Below, piece by piece: positions 36,398-47,267 of a stretch of 48,239 nucleotides of DNA (its first letter is position 1; each line of letters opens with the position of its first letter). Origin of the DNA: Acidobacteriota bacterium (lineage in GTDB: Bacteria > Acidobacteriota > Terriglobia > Terriglobales > Acidobacteriaceae); contig JAJZHE010000005.1 of assembly GCA_021804655.1 (NCBI GenBank), positions 1 to 48,239 on the forward strand. The letters run 5' to 3'. A program made the position numbers and the translations under genes. The notes below the pieces were generated by a model. That model saw only the letters and a list, made by a program, of their open reading frames with translations, made no database searches and was not told the origin of the DNA.

Positions 36398-36976
36398 ATG
36401 CTGCATACATTTGTTGCTTATGTGGAAGACAAGCCGGGCGTGCTGACGCGCGTGGCCAGTCTGTTTCGCCGCTTGAACATCAATATCATCTCGTTGACTG
36501 TCGGTCGCAGCGAGCGCAGCGGATATTCACGGATGACGATTGTGGCCGATGCTTCCGACCAGGCAGGACACCGCATTCGCGCAAGCCTGTATAAGCTGGA
36601 AGATGTGGCCGAAGTGGATGACATCAGCGGCATCTCCGCCGTGACACGAGAGCTGGCGCTGATTAAAGTGGCGGCGAATGCCGAGAATCGCTCCGGGGTC
36701 TTCGAGTTGGCGGAAGTCTTTCGAGCGCGCATTGTGGATCTGGCGCCAGAGTCGATGATGATCGAAATTACCGGCGTTGAAAGCAAGATCGAAGGTCTGA
36801 TTCAGGTGTTGAACGAGCGCGAGAATCGCGTGCTGGAGGTGTGTCGCAGCGGCAAGATGACAATGCGTCGCGGCCATCACACCAGCCGCGTGCTGCGCGC
36901 GATGGGACTCTCTACCGAGGCTCCTGCCCGCGACGACGAGGCGAGTGAGTTCCATTCACCGGTCGACCCAGAGTAA
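36398..36976 (+). CDS. ilvN: acetolactate synthase small (regulatory) subunit
   Basis: 192 residues. An N-terminal ACT domain (HTFVAYVEDKPGVLTRVASLFRRL, residues about 3-76) should bind valine for feedback inhibition of IlvB. The C-terminal IlvN domain ends in GLSTEAPARDDEASEF and an acidic tail. I chose ATG 36398 because the ACT domain starts there; ATG 36380 is 6 residues earlier and has a weaker site. Together with IlvB this forms the holoenzyme. So valine feedback is kept in this operon although leucine feedback on LeuA seems lost. It could equally be named ilvH. Confidence 0.94.
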   Translation: MLHTFVAYVEDKPGVLTRVASLFRRLNINIISLTVGRSERSGYSRMTIVADASDQAGHRIRASLYKLEDVAEVDDISGISAVTRELALIKVAANAENRSGVFELAEVFRARIVDLAPESMMIEITGVESKIEGLIQVLNERENRVLEVCRSGKMTMRRGHHTSRVLRAMGLSTEAPARDDEASEFHSPVDPE

Positions 36977-37089
36977 ATCAAGCGATTGGAGTGACTCCTG
37001 TTTTAGAGACAAATCCGCGACCCGATCCTCGCTTGAAGAGCCAAATCAAAACGACCTGGGTCAGCAACCTCAATCCGTAAACCGCATAA

Positions 37090-38130
<1,041 letters not shown>

Positions 38131-38143
38131 ACCATCGTCGAAG

Positions 38144-38190
38144 AATGCAAAAATGGGATACAACATTGCGGTTGCATCCCGTTTCGCATT
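38144..38190. terminator. bidirectional terminator between ilvC and the TonB receptor gene
   Basis: The nested stem AATGC...GCATT (38144-38148 / 38186-38190) encloses GGGATACAAC (38155-38164) with GTTGCATCCC (38171-38180), one G-T pair, loop 6 nt. AAAAA on one side and GTTT on the other could serve either strand. The genes converge here. Confidence 0.75.
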
Positions 38191-38197
38191 TAGGTCG

Positions 38198-40837
38198 CTA
38201 CTTTTTACCGATGTTGATGGAGACGATATATTCACGCGGTGCGCCCGGATCGACAAGCGTGTATCCACCAAAGCTGGTGCCGAAGTATCCGCCGCTGGTT
38301 ATGTACGCGGTTGGGTTGTATTCGCGGTTCAGCAGGTTCTCGACGCCGAGCGAGAACTGAACCGGAATCCCCCGTCCTCGCTCCCCGCTCATGTGGAAGA
38401 TTTGTCCTATGCTGCCCAGTGTGCCATCCATATTGAAGTTCACGACACCATAGCCGGGCACCTCCTGCTGCGTTGGCGCGGCAATCAGGTTGCTAAAGAG
38501 ATAACGCTGACCGACGTATTGCCACCAGAGTCCGGGCGTCAGTTTCATCCGCTTGTCGCCCGACTCCCACGCGGAAGTTAGACCGAGGTTTGTGCTGTAG
38601 CGCGGTGAGTTCGAAATTGGATAACTTCCGAAGTTCTGCGCAGAACCGCTGGGAATGTAGGACAAAAAGTAATCGTGCTGGATGATCGCGTTTCCATGCA
38701 CCTGGAGGTAGCGTCCCGGCGATTCGTCGAAATTCATCGAAACGCCGTTGTAGACGCTGGAGGCCAGCGCGATGGTAGCAGGCGTGCTTTGCTGAGCCAC
38801 CTGAGTGACTACGTTGACATTGCTGAGTTTGTCGTGGAAGTAAGTCGCATCCAGAGAACAGGTGCCGAGGAATGCGAAGGGACACTTCGCGACCAGAAAT
38901 CCGAACTCGCGATTATCGCTTTTCACTGCTTTCAACAGGGCGATGTTGACACCCTTCGTAGGCAGGTTCGCACCAAAGGCGGAATCGGTCGGGTTTTCAT
39001 AGGTCACCGCATAATTTCCGTGCATAGTAAACCAGTCGAGCAGTCGGTACTGTGCTCCGACCGAAGGGGATATATGCGAAAAGTTCTTGCTTGCGCTCGG
39101 GGCCTGTTCCGGATCGTTGCTCGGCAAGCCCTGAGGGAAATCCGTAAGCCCGGTGTTGAAGTACTGCGTGCGGAAAAGCTGTTCCGCCACGCCAGGCGTG
39201 ATGATCAGCCGCTGATGAAAGAGATCGATGCGATCCTGCAGAAAGAGAAATCCGAAGTCATTGTAAAGGTGATCGCTGTTGAAGAACGCTGGCACCTGAC
39301 GCGATGTGCCTTGAGCCGGGTTAAAGAGCGCAACCGGATTGCGATACTCCTGATGGATCCAGTACCCGCCCACCGTGAACATATCGTGCGGAGCCTGGAT
39401 GTCTGCGGATGTCTGTGAGCCGACAGCGTTAGAGGCCGGGTCGTACCACTCATGCCCAACAGTGTAGTTCGGGCCATAGAAATTCACGACACGGTTATGC
39501 AGTCGATAGCCGTGACGGTACCACTCGGAGTTGTGCATGGTGATACGCGGCGAAAGCTCCAGTTCGAGCTTGGCGTAGGCAATATCGCTCTGTGTTTTGA
39601 TCTGTTTGAACCAGGTATCCTTCGCAAGCGAAGAGTAGAAACCACTGGTCTGCTGGCTATAGAACTGAGCATTGGCTGGAACCGATGCGCCAGGCTGCGA
39701 ATCAGGACCATACAGCCCGGTCGTCGTCACAGCGTCGCCATAATTTCCGTTGGATGCGGGCGTGATCGGGACGATGGGCAGAAAGTTCGGACGAAATTCG
39801 GTATTGCGCCCATGATAAAAACCAAAACTCAGGCTGCCACGATCAAAGTAATGCTCGACCTTGGCAAAAGAAGCATATCCAGATGATGGCGCATTGAAGG
39901 TAGGGATTCCGATTGTACCCACGCGGAACGTATCATTGGAGGCATAACCAAAGGCGAGCAGACCAGACCACCCTTTGTAGTTTCCGCTGCGTGCAACAAA
40001 GTGCTCGATATATGTGTTGTAACTTCCTATGTTGACTCCTCCAGTGATATCTGGACCTGGAGTACTCTTCGGCTCGAATGGAAGATAATTGACCGTGCCA
40101 CCGATGCTGTCATACCAGCGATTGGATGGTGCACCCGGCCCATAGGTGACATCGATATTCGAGATCATATCCATGATCGGAATCTGCGTAGTCTGCCACT
40201 GGCCGTTATTGGATGTCAGGTTGTTCATCGGGATGCCGTCGAAGAGAAATGTTACGCCGTTGCGCAATACGTCTCCGTTCACGCTGGACCAGCCGGCCTT
40301 GATGCCGCGCACCACCACTTCGCTGCGCGCTGTCGCGGCAACGCCTCCGTATCCGTATACATAAATGCCCGGAGCTGCGGTCAAAGCCTGTGCGGCGCTG
40401 CCAAACGGACCAGCAACGCCTTCAATCTCTGCATTGGATATCTCCGCTTCAGTTACAGACGTCTCAGGAGATGCCTCCGCAGTCACCGTAACCGACTCAG
40501 GATTAGAGGATATCTGCATCGACAAGTGTAAAGTTATACTTTGACCGCCGGATAACTCGATGCCGTTTCGCGTCAGGACGTCGAATCCCTTCAAGCTGGA
40601 AGTCACCATGTAAGTTCCAGCAGGAAGTTCCGGCACCATAAATGTACCACCGGCATCGCTGGTAACTGTCTTGATCAAGTGAGTGCCAAGATCGATGGCC
40701 GACACGCTGGCCCCTGCGAGCGGTGCGCCGGATACTGTCGTGACCGTTCCCTGTAAGGATGTTGTTGTTTGCGCTTTGAGCAAAATGATATGCCCAAAAA
40801 CGACCAGACCGATGAGCCAGACAAGACGACGGTGCAT
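38198..40837 (-). CDS. TonB-dependent receptor with carboxypeptidase-regulatory-like N-terminus
   Basis: 879 residues. A signal peptide (about 1-23, ending KAQ) leads into a carboxypeptidase-regulatory-like beta-sandwich (about 28-110, LQGTVTTVSGAPLAGASVSA). A plug domain (about 140-250, with VVVRGIKAGWSSVNGDVLRNG) and a 22-strand-type barrel follow. The last strand ends EYIVSINIGKK. It should import a bulky ligand (glycan or siderophore) across the outer membrane using TonB energy; the ligand is unknown. ATG 40837 has GAGG 7 nt upstream. The genes just upstream on the same strand, a Tat-exported GH2 and a DUF885 protein, suggest a glycan or glycopeptide. No clear TonB box can be pinned down by eye. 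Confidence 0.9.
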   Translation of the reverse strand: MHRRLVWLIGLVVFGHIILLKAQTTTSLQGTVTTVSGAPLAGASVSAIDLGTHLIKTVTSDAGGTFMVPELPAGTYMVTSSLKGFDVLTRNGIELSGGQSITLHLSMQISSNPESVTVTAEASPETSVTEAEISNAEIEGVAGPFGSAAQALTAAPGIYVYGYGGVAATARSEVVVRGIKAGWSSVNGDVLRNGVTFLFDGIPMNNLTSNNGQWQTTQIPIMDMISNIDVTYGPGAPSNRWYDSIGGTVNYLPFEPKSTPGPDITGGVNIGSYNTYIEHFVARSGNYKGWSGLLAFGYASNDTFRVGTIGIPTFNAPSSGYASFAKVEHYFDRGSLSFGFYHGRNTEFRPNFLPIVPITPASNGNYGDAVTTTGLYGPDSQPGASVPANAQFYSQQTSGFYSSLAKDTWFKQIKTQSDIAYAKLELELSPRITMHNSEWYRHGYRLHNRVVNFYGPNYTVGHEWYDPASNAVGSQTSADIQAPHDMFTVGGYWIHQEYRNPVALFNPAQGTSRQVPAFFNSDHLYNDFGFLFLQDRIDLFHQRLIITPGVAEQLFRTQYFNTGLTDFPQGLPSNDPEQAPSASKNFSHISPSVGAQYRLLDWFTMHGNYAVTYENPTDSAFGANLPTKGVNIALLKAVKSDNREFGFLVAKCPFAFLGTCSLDATYFHDKLSNVNVVTQVAQQSTPATIALASSVYNGVSMNFDESPGRYLQVHGNAIIQHDYFLSYIPSGSAQNFGSYPISNSPRYSTNLGLTSAWESGDKRMKLTPGLWWQYVGQRYLFSNLIAAPTQQEVPGYGVVNFNMDGTLGSIGQIFHMSGERGRGIPVQFSLGVENLLNREYNPTAYITSGGYFGTSFGGYTLVDPGAPREYIVSINIGKK

Positions 40838-41039
40838 TCGACAGCCTCAGATAAATGGAAATCGACGAATCGGAGACTGCGTGTCATGCACGCATTGCCG
40901 ACTACGCCCAATCTGAAGCTATGGACTGAATGTTTCACTCCGTTCAACCGAAGATGAAAATCTTTACTCCAGCATGACGATTGCTTCATCTGTAAATTTG
41001 TGCGGAGAGACAAGACCGAGATGAATCTGCTCTGAGCGA

Positions 41040-43541
41040 CTACGCGGGGAAACTCAATGGGATGGCCGCTCCTGGAAGACCATTGCTCGTAACGGAAACA
41101 ACGCTCTGTCGATCTGCATCTTCGATCGTGATCCACGCGCGTCCGTTGGCCAGCTCGACGAGCCGCGAACCGCCGACGGTTCCTCGATTGTCCAGCAGCC
41201 GCCCGTTGCCTGCCAGCGTGAAGCGCACCGCATTGCGCGCATCCAGACAAAGTACCCCGGCAGCATCATGCAGAGTAGCCTCCACCGTGGTGCGCTGCCC
41301 GCTGTTCTCGACGATGCGGAGTCGCAGTTCCACCGGTGCCGACCAGATATCCGTACGATACTCGAAGTGAACCGTATCCGTGATCGCCACCGTACCCACA
41401 ATCGCCTGACCGTTGTGCGCAAAGGCGACTGCGTGCAGCACGTTCTGACCGGAGACAAACGGGGTCTTCCAGCGCAGTCCAGAGCAGGGAAAGTCTCCCT
41501 CGCGACGGTCTTTGCGTCCGAGCGACCTCCCATTGAGGAATAACTCGACACGGGAACAGTTGGAATATACGCGAACAAGTCGAGCTTCGTCCGGCTTGCC
41601 CCAACGTACCGGCCATGTGTGACCGTAAATGCGCACCATCGGCGCTTCGCTCCAATACGACTGAAAGACGAAGTAACTTTCCTTCTGCGTTAGGTCACGC
41701 TCGACGACGCCTTTCTGATTGACGCGTGGAATGGGGTTCTCGACGCGCAGTGGAGTGGTGAAATCCTTGAATATCCACTGCGCAGCACCGGCAAGCCAAG
41801 GCAGGCTCTGCTGCACCATCAGGTGCCAGTCAAAGAGATCGCAGGCGTAGGTCTCCGACCAGTCCCCGTCGCGCGAGACGCGGGCAACTCCACCACGCGT
41901 TTGATAGGCAAGACCGCGCTCCGCGGTCTCGCCCGTGGCAACGCCGGTAAGGTACGCGTAAGGGTCTTCAGCGTGACGGCGTGCGTGGCTGTCGGCGCCC
42001 CACTCGATATGCAGCAGTTGCGGAACCGTTTTGCGCGCGACTTCGAGCGATGCCTGGTACTCCTGATAACGCCCGCCGTACCAGCCCGCCCAAATGGATG
42101 GCGAATAGACATCGGGAATGTCGCGTGCAAAGTCGCAGCGACGAAGAGCAGTCAACCTACCTGGATCCAGATCATGCGCGAGCATGTTCAGTTGTGTCAT
42201 GAAACTGCGAATCGAGGAATGGTCTACCGATGGGTATTCACCGGGCCAGTCATCCTCGTTGCCCAGCCCCCAGAAGCAGATCGAAGGATGGTTGAAGTGC
42301 TGATTGATCATGGCAGTCAACTTCTGCCGCCCATTTTGCTGAAACGCCGCGTCGCCCACTCCAGCGCGGCACCAGGGCAGTTCTTCCCAGACGATGAGGC
42401 CAAGTTCGTCGCAAAGATCGAGAATGAAGCGAGACTGCTGATAGTGCGCAAGCCGAATGAAATTCGCGCCCATCGCGCGGATCAGCTTCATCTCCTCGCG
42501 CATCTGCTCGTCGGTCATCGCAGCAGCGCAATCCGCGTGGTCCTGATGCCGATGCGTTCCGCGTAACAGCAGTCGCTCTCCGTTGAGAAAAAATGGTCCG
42601 TGCGGCGTGAAGTGAAAGTCACGAACGCCAAAGCGCTCCGTCCGTGTGATCTCACCAGATTCTGTCCGCATCGTCAGCGTGCAGGTGTAAAGATGCGGCG
42701 ATTGCGGAGACCAGCGACGCGCATTCGGAATTTGAATCGAAGCGATCTCGCGCATCCCATCCCAGATGGGTACGATGCTCTGCGCAGAACCAGCCAGGTG
42801 GCCATCCGCATCCGTGACAGAGACGGTGCAGTACGCCGACCCGGAAGTTTGACCGGGGTTGTATAAACGCACACGCACATCGACAGAAACCTGCTCCTCC
42901 GCAGTGCGGACAGGAAGATGAATCGCCTCCAGAGAAACCGCCGGCAGGTAAAGAAGATGTACGTTGCGGTAAAGACCGCCATAAAGCGTGAAATCGCTAA
43001 GGTCCGAGGGCATGCGCTCCAGATCGGGCGAGTTGTCGCAGAGCACACAGAGTCCGAAATGTTCCGCATCCATGCGTTTGGCTGCACGCGCCGCATCCGT
43101 CATATCGACAGCGAATTCGTCGTACCCGCCGACATGGCGCGCCAGCAGAAGATCACCCAGATAGACTTCTGCTGTTTGTCCCACGCCTTCAAAATGCAAA
43201 AGCGTTCGACCACCGGGGAATGGATTGTCAATCCTGATCGGGCGTCGATACCAGGCTTTACCTCGAAACGCCGGTGCGTCCGGATCACACCCATCGTATG
43301 CGTTGAAGCAGTGGGGCAGCGAGACCGGCTGCCATGGAGCCAGGGGCTGACTGCTCCACACCTGCCAGGGCGCGGCAAGCGGCATGCGCAGAAATTGCCA
43401 ACCTTCCGACAGGTTTTGCGAGTCTGCAACAACGCCGTCTCGAAGCACGGACTGCGCCAGCAACGGTGAGACTTGCCGAGCAGCAGAAGATGCTGCCACA
43501 ACCAATGCTCCATCGCGAATAAATTGCCGCCGTGTGCGCAT
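41040..43541 (-). CDS. glycoside hydrolase family 2 enzyme, Tat-exported (beta-galactosidase/glucuronidase type)
   Basis: 833 residues. A Tat signal is visible: RRQFI near residue 4-8, then a hydrophobic stretch to LLAQS. A GH2 sugar-binding domain, an Ig-like domain and the TIM barrel follow (FGVRDFHFTPHGPFFLNGERLLLRGTH is the typical start). Catalytic candidates are Glu429 in GLGNEDD (acid/base) and Glu513 in HIEWGAD (nucleophile). C-terminal beta domains include a DUF4982-like part. It would cleave beta-galactosides, glucuronides or similar in the periplasm; specificity cannot be read by eye. The gene starts 20 bp after the DUF885 gene, which suggests an operon. An earlier in-frame start (43613) would bury the Tat motif. 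Confidence 0.9.
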   Translation of the reverse strand: MRTRRQFIRDGALVVAASSAARQVSPLLAQSVLRDGVVADSQNLSEGWQFLRMPLAAPWQVWSSQPLAPWQPVSLPHCFNAYDGCDPDAPAFRGKAWYRRPIRIDNPFPGGRTLLHFEGVGQTAEVYLGDLLLARHVGGYDEFAVDMTDAARAAKRMDAEHFGLCVLCDNSPDLERMPSDLSDFTLYGGLYRNVHLLYLPAVSLEAIHLPVRTAEEQVSVDVRVRLYNPGQTSGSAYCTVSVTDADGHLAGSAQSIVPIWDGMREIASIQIPNARRWSPQSPHLYTCTLTMRTESGEITRTERFGVRDFHFTPHGPFFLNGERLLLRGTHRHQDHADCAAAMTDEQMREEMKLIRAMGANFIRLAHYQQSRFILDLCDELGLIVWEELPWCRAGVGDAAFQQNGRQKLTAMINQHFNHPSICFWGLGNEDDWPGEYPSVDHSSIRSFMTQLNMLAHDLDPGRLTALRRCDFARDIPDVYSPSIWAGWYGGRYQEYQASLEVARKTVPQLLHIEWGADSHARRHAEDPYAYLTGVATGETAERGLAYQTRGGVARVSRDGDWSETYACDLFDWHLMVQQSLPWLAGAAQWIFKDFTTPLRVENPIPRVNQKGVVERDLTQKESYFVFQSYWSEAPMVRIYGHTWPVRWGKPDEARLVRVYSNCSRVELFLNGRSLGRKDRREGDFPCSGLRWKTPFVSGQNVLHAVAFAHNGQAIVGTVAITDTVHFEYRTDIWSAPVELRLRIVENSGQRTTVEATLHDAAGVLCLDARNAVRFTLAGNGRLLDNRGTVGGSRLVELANGRAWITIEDADRQSVVSVTSNGLPGAAIPLSFPA

Positions 43542-43561
43542 GGAAATCTGTCCGGATGCTG

Positions 43562-45397
43562 TTATTGTTTCTCTGCTGCTGCTGGCAGGTGACCACCCTG
43601 CGCTACGATCCATGCGTCAACGCGCTTCTCCAGCACATCCAGCGGCAAAGCGCCGGAGTCGATGACATGATCGTGGAATGCACGGAGGTCAAATTTGGCG
43701 CCCAGAGCCTGCCGTGCCTGATCGCGCAGTTGCAGTATCTTCAATTGACCCACTTTGTACGCCAACGCCTGACCTGGCCAACCGATGTAGCGATCCACCT
43801 CGGACTGGATATTGGTCTCGTCCAGCGAAGAGTGCTCGTGGAAGTAATCCACCATCTGCTGGCGTGTCCAGTGCATCGAGTGAACGCCCGTGTCCACCAC
43901 CAGTCGAATCGCGCGCCACTCATCGTTATCCAGTCGCCCGTAGTCCGAATAAGGCTCCTGATAGAAGCCCACTTCCTTGCCCAGCCGCTCGGCATAGAGT
44001 GCCCAGCCCTCCACAAATGCCGTGTAGCTGACGTATTTGCGAAACTCCGGAACACCCTGCATCTCCTCGGCCATCGAGATTTGCATGTGATGCCCGGGAA
44101 CGCCTTCGTGATAGGCAATCGCTTCCACATCGTCCAGCGAGCGGCCGGTCGCGTTATAGGTGTTGACCGTAATCCTGCCTGGTCGGCTGCCGTCCGCCGT
44201 TCCCTCTTCGTAATATGCGGCTGCTGCGTTCTTCGCGCGATACGCGGGAATGGTGACGACTTCGAGTCTGGCTTTGGGCAGATGGTAGAAGAGCGTGGGG
44301 AGTTTTGCTTCCATGCCCTGCTCAAAGCCGCTGTATGTCTGAAGCAGCGCATCGGCAGAGGCAGGATGCAACTTCGGATTGGCGGCCACAGCGGCCCGAA
44401 AACTCTTCAGGTCGCTGTATCCCATCTTCTTTGCAATGGCCAGCATCTCGGCTTCGTCGCGCTTCACCTCGTCGAGGCCAATCTGGTGAATCTGCGCGGG
44501 CGTCATCGTTGTCGTCGTCTCTCTGCGAATACAGAATTCATAGTAGCGTTCCCCGTCCGGCAGCGACCAGACGCCAGGATCAGTGCGCCCCGCGGGCACA
44601 TAGCTGACCTGGAGAAAATGTTCGAAGCGCAGATAGGCGGGCAAAACTTCTTTGCCGATAGCGTCCAGCATATCCGTGCGAATACGCTGCTGATCGGCAG
44701 ACGAAATGTTCGCCGGGAAATGACGCAGCGGCATGGCCAGCGGAGAATCTTCCGGCTTTTGATGTGCCAGTTCACTCACCTGCGCCAGCGTCTGCTCCAG
44801 CAGATACTTTGGCGGCATACGCTTCTCTTCCATGCCAATCTCCATCGCCTCGGTCACCTGATCGAAGGCGCGTGGAATCGCATGCAAACGCGCAATCCAG
44901 TCCTCGTAGTCCTGCACAGAATTGAAGGAGAGCTGGCGCACCAGCTCCGGATACTCCGAGTAGATGCCACCCATCTGGTTGATGGGCATCTCCCACTCTT
45001 TGAACTCCGATGCTTCCTGATTCTGCATCAACTGCTGAAGCTGAAGGTCGTAGCTGATGCGCTCCTGCGCGGAGAATCCCTGAGGATTGATGGTGGCCAG
45101 ACGCAGCAGATACTCCTGCTCGCGCGACAGCTCGTCATTGTAGGCGCGGATGGAGTAATCGCTGATCTTGCCGTTGTAACGCGTGTCTCCGATGGAGGAA
45201 GCAAACTCCGGCGACTGGCGCAGGCTGTTCTGCCAGATTTCTTCCAGCAGGTCGTTCAGGTCTTTCTCGCGCGCGGCCACGGGTCTGGAGGCCTCGGCCT
45301 GAGCCTGCTGCGCGGGTGTCGCCAGAGGCAGCTTCTTTTGTGAAGCAGCCATGGGAAGAGAGCAAAACAGGATGCAGCAAACAAGTCGTGTCGTCAA
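43562..45397 (-). CDS. DUF885 family secreted peptidase-like protein
   Basis: 611 residues. A hydrophobic N-terminal signal (about 1-18, ending AAS) is followed by the all-helical DUF885 domain. The HEGVPGHH motif (His430, Glu431) resembles a zinc-binding HExxH-type site seen in this family, with Glu and Tyr residues further on (TAFVEGWALYAERLGKE). Members are thought to be metallo-carboxypeptidases or aminopeptidases, mostly untested. It is the first gene of a probable three-gene minus-strand unit (DUF885, GH2, TonB receptor). A 603-residue antisense open frame (43532-45343) exists but has no recognisable protein features. Confidence 0.9.
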   Translation of the reverse strand: MTTRLVCCILFCSLPMAASQKKLPLATPAQQAQAEASRPVAAREKDLNDLLEEIWQNSLRQSPEFASSIGDTRYNGKISDYSIRAYNDELSREQEYLLRLATINPQGFSAQERISYDLQLQQLMQNQEASEFKEWEMPINQMGGIYSEYPELVRQLSFNSVQDYEDWIARLHAIPRAFDQVTEAMEIGMEEKRMPPKYLLEQTLAQVSELAHQKPEDSPLAMPLRHFPANISSADQQRIRTDMLDAIGKEVLPAYLRFEHFLQVSYVPAGRTDPGVWSLPDGERYYEFCIRRETTTTMTPAQIHQIGLDEVKRDEAEMLAIAKKMGYSDLKSFRAAVAANPKLHPASADALLQTYSGFEQGMEAKLPTLFYHLPKARLEVVTIPAYRAKNAAAAYYEEGTADGSRPGRITVNTYNATGRSLDDVEAIAYHEGVPGHHMQISMAEEMQGVPEFRKYVSYTAFVEGWALYAERLGKEVGFYQEPYSDYGRLDNDEWRAIRLVVDTGVHSMHWTRQQMVDYFHEHSSLDETNIQSEVDRYIGWPGQALAYKVGQLKILQLRDQARQALGAKFDLRAFHDHVIDSGALPLDVLEKRVDAWIVAQGGHLPAAAEKQ

Positions 45398-45557
45398 AAG
45401 AATGCCCCCGGAAAAGCGTGAATCGTGACAGGGTCAAGTGTAAGCCATTTTATCCGCAACGATGCTTCTGCGGCGCATTGCCTGATCCCGGAAACGTCGG
45501 CGGCATACTCTTCGACAAATGCTTCGGAATCCGTGCATCCTGATACACTTGACTCGC

Positions 45558-46217
45558 ATGCCCGTTCATCTGGATTACTGGCTACACTCGCTTCGTCTCA
45601 TCGCAATCGCCTATCTCCTTGGCTCGATTCCAACGGGATATCTGCTGATCCGCATCTTTCGCAAGCAGGATATTCGCACGTTGGGTAGTGGCAACATCGG
45701 CGCAACTAATGTGCTGCGTTCGGGAGCCAGAGTGCTCGGCGCCGTTACTTTTCTGCTGGATGCAGCCAAGGGCGCTTTGGCCGTCTGGCTCTGTGCGCGG
45801 CTAGCCACGGTTGGCTTTCCTATTGCGCCGCTGCACGCCGAGGCGCTGGCTGCGTTTTGCGCGGTGCTGGGACACATGTTTCCCATCTGGCTGGACCTGC
45901 ACGGCGGCAAAGGCGTCGCAACAGCCTTCGGCGTCTTTGTGGTTCTGGCCCCGAAGGCAGCGCTCGTCGCGCTGGCCGTTTTCATCATGCTTTTTCTCGC
46001 CTTCCGTTTTGTTTCGCTGGCTTCGGTGGTCGGCGCGCTCTGCTTTCCCATTGCAGCCTGGTTCACCACACACACCTCGCACATGCCCGTTGTCGCGGGC
46101 GTTGAGGTTCTGATCCCGCTCTTCGTCATCCTCAAGCATCGCCAGAATATCCAGCGATTGCTGAAGGGCACGGAATATCGATTCGGCGCAAAGAAGTCAA
46201 CGGAAACAGAATCATGA
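45558..46217 (+). CDS. plsY: acyl-phosphate:glycerol-3-phosphate acyltransferase PlsY
   Basis: 219 residues with about five membrane helices. It makes lysophosphatidate from acyl-phosphate and G3P at the inner membrane. The three PlsY motifs are present: GSIPTGYLLIR, GSGNIGATNVLRSG and HGGKGVATAFG. ATG 45558 is chosen; the frame opens earlier at 45519 with no family match. gpsA, which supplies G3P, overlaps the stop by 4 bp (ATGA), a functional pair. It is divergent from the DUF885 gene. Confidence 0.95.
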   Translation: MPVHLDYWLHSLRLIAIAYLLGSIPTGYLLIRIFRKQDIRTLGSGNIGATNVLRSGARVLGAVTFLLDAAKGALAVWLCARLATVGFPIAPLHAEALAAFCAVLGHMFPIWLDLHGGKGVATAFGVFVVLAPKAALVALAVFIMLFLAFRFVSLASVVGALCFPIAAWFTTHTSHMPVVAGVEVLIPLFVILKHRQNIQRLLKGTEYRFGAKKSTETES

Positions 46218-47236
46218 GCAGAATTGCGATTCTCGGATCCGGCGCATGGGGAACCGCGCTGGCGATCTCTTTTGCACGCCAGCAGCAGCACGAGGTGATG
46301 CTGTGGTGCCATCGCAGTGAACACGCCGATGCGCTGCGGCAAAGTCGCGAGAACCGCAAATATCTGCCCGGAGCTTCCCTGCCAGCGGCCCTGACGATGA
46401 CCTCTGACGCGGCCAGCTCGCTCCACCAGGCGGAATGGATCGTCTCCGCAATTCCAAGCCCGTTCCTGCGCGCCGCTTTCGGCGCATTCGCCTCGATGCT
46501 CACTGCCGATCAGGTACTGATCTCCGCCACCAAAGGGCTGGAAACGGGCACCCACCAGCGCATGAGCGCCGTGCTTGCGGAGTGTGTCGGTCGGCTTGGC
46601 ACACCGCCCGCGATTGGCGTGCTAAGCGGGCCATCCTTTGCAGCAGAGGTAGCGCAGGGACAGCCAACGGCTGTCACTCTTGCCTTCCCCGTTCTGGAGT
46701 GCGCCGTGCGCGCGCAACAGGCGCTCAGCTCGCCGACACTACGCATCTACAGCACAGACGATGTGGTTGGAGTGGAGCTGGGCGGCGCGCTCAAGAACGT
46801 GATGGCGATCGCCGCCGGTATCGTGACGGGACTTGGCCTTGGACATAACAGCACAGCAGCGTTGATCGTGCGTGGCAGCGCCGAGATGACCCGTCTCGCC
46901 GTTGCGGCAGGTGCCCGTCGCGAAACGCTCGCAGGTCTCAGTGGCACTGGCGACCTCATCCTCACCTGCACAGGCGCGCTTTCGCGGAATCGCTCCGTCG
47001 GCATCGCACTGGCGCAGGGAAAAAGCCTTTCGGCAATCGTCGATTCGATGGAAGGCAGAGTCGCCGAGGGAATTCGCACGACGGAAGCAGCTCTGGAACT
47101 GGCCACGGATCTCGGCGTGGAGATGCCCATCATGCGGCAGATTCAGGCGATCCTGACCGGCGCGAGCGACCCTCAAAGCGCGATGCGGAAACTGATGCAG
47201 CGGCCTGCGCGCACCGAAGCAGATTCGCTGGAGTAA
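46214..47236 (+). CDS. gpsA: glycerol-3-phosphate dehydrogenase [NAD(P)+]
   Basis: 340 residues. It reduces dihydroxyacetone phosphate to sn-glycerol-3-phosphate for phospholipid synthesis. The Rossmann loop GSGAWGTALA (about 7-16), ISATKGLE, VLSGPSFAAEVAQG, the catalytic-Lys region LKNVMAIAAGIV and LSGTGDLILTCTG are all family blocks. The start overlaps plsY (ATGA). The length is normal. Confidence 0.97.
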   Translation: MSRIAILGSGAWGTALAISFARQQQHEVMLWCHRSEHADALRQSRENRKYLPGASLPAALTMTSDAASSLHQAEWIVSAIPSPFLRAAFGAFASMLTADQVLISATKGLETGTHQRMSAVLAECVGRLGTPPAIGVLSGPSFAAEVAQGQPTAVTLAFPVLECAVRAQQALSSPTLRIYSTDDVVGVELGGALKNVMAIAAGIVTGLGLGHNSTAALIVRGSAEMTRLAVAAGARRETLAGLSGTGDLILTCTGALSRNRSVGIALAQGKSLSAIVDSMEGRVAEGIRTTEAALELATDLGVEMPIMRQIQAILTGASDPQSAMRKLMQRPARTEADSLE

Positions 47237-47267
47237 CGTCGGTGCATCGAACCGAAACTCTGTCGGG

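Noticed and set aside
43532-45343. 603-codon open frame on the plus strand, antisense to the DUF885 gene
   Set aside because: The opposite strand encodes a full DUF885 protein with signal peptide and HEGVPGHH motif. The antisense product is Arg/His/Leu-rich without a domain; long antisense frames are common in GC-rich genes.
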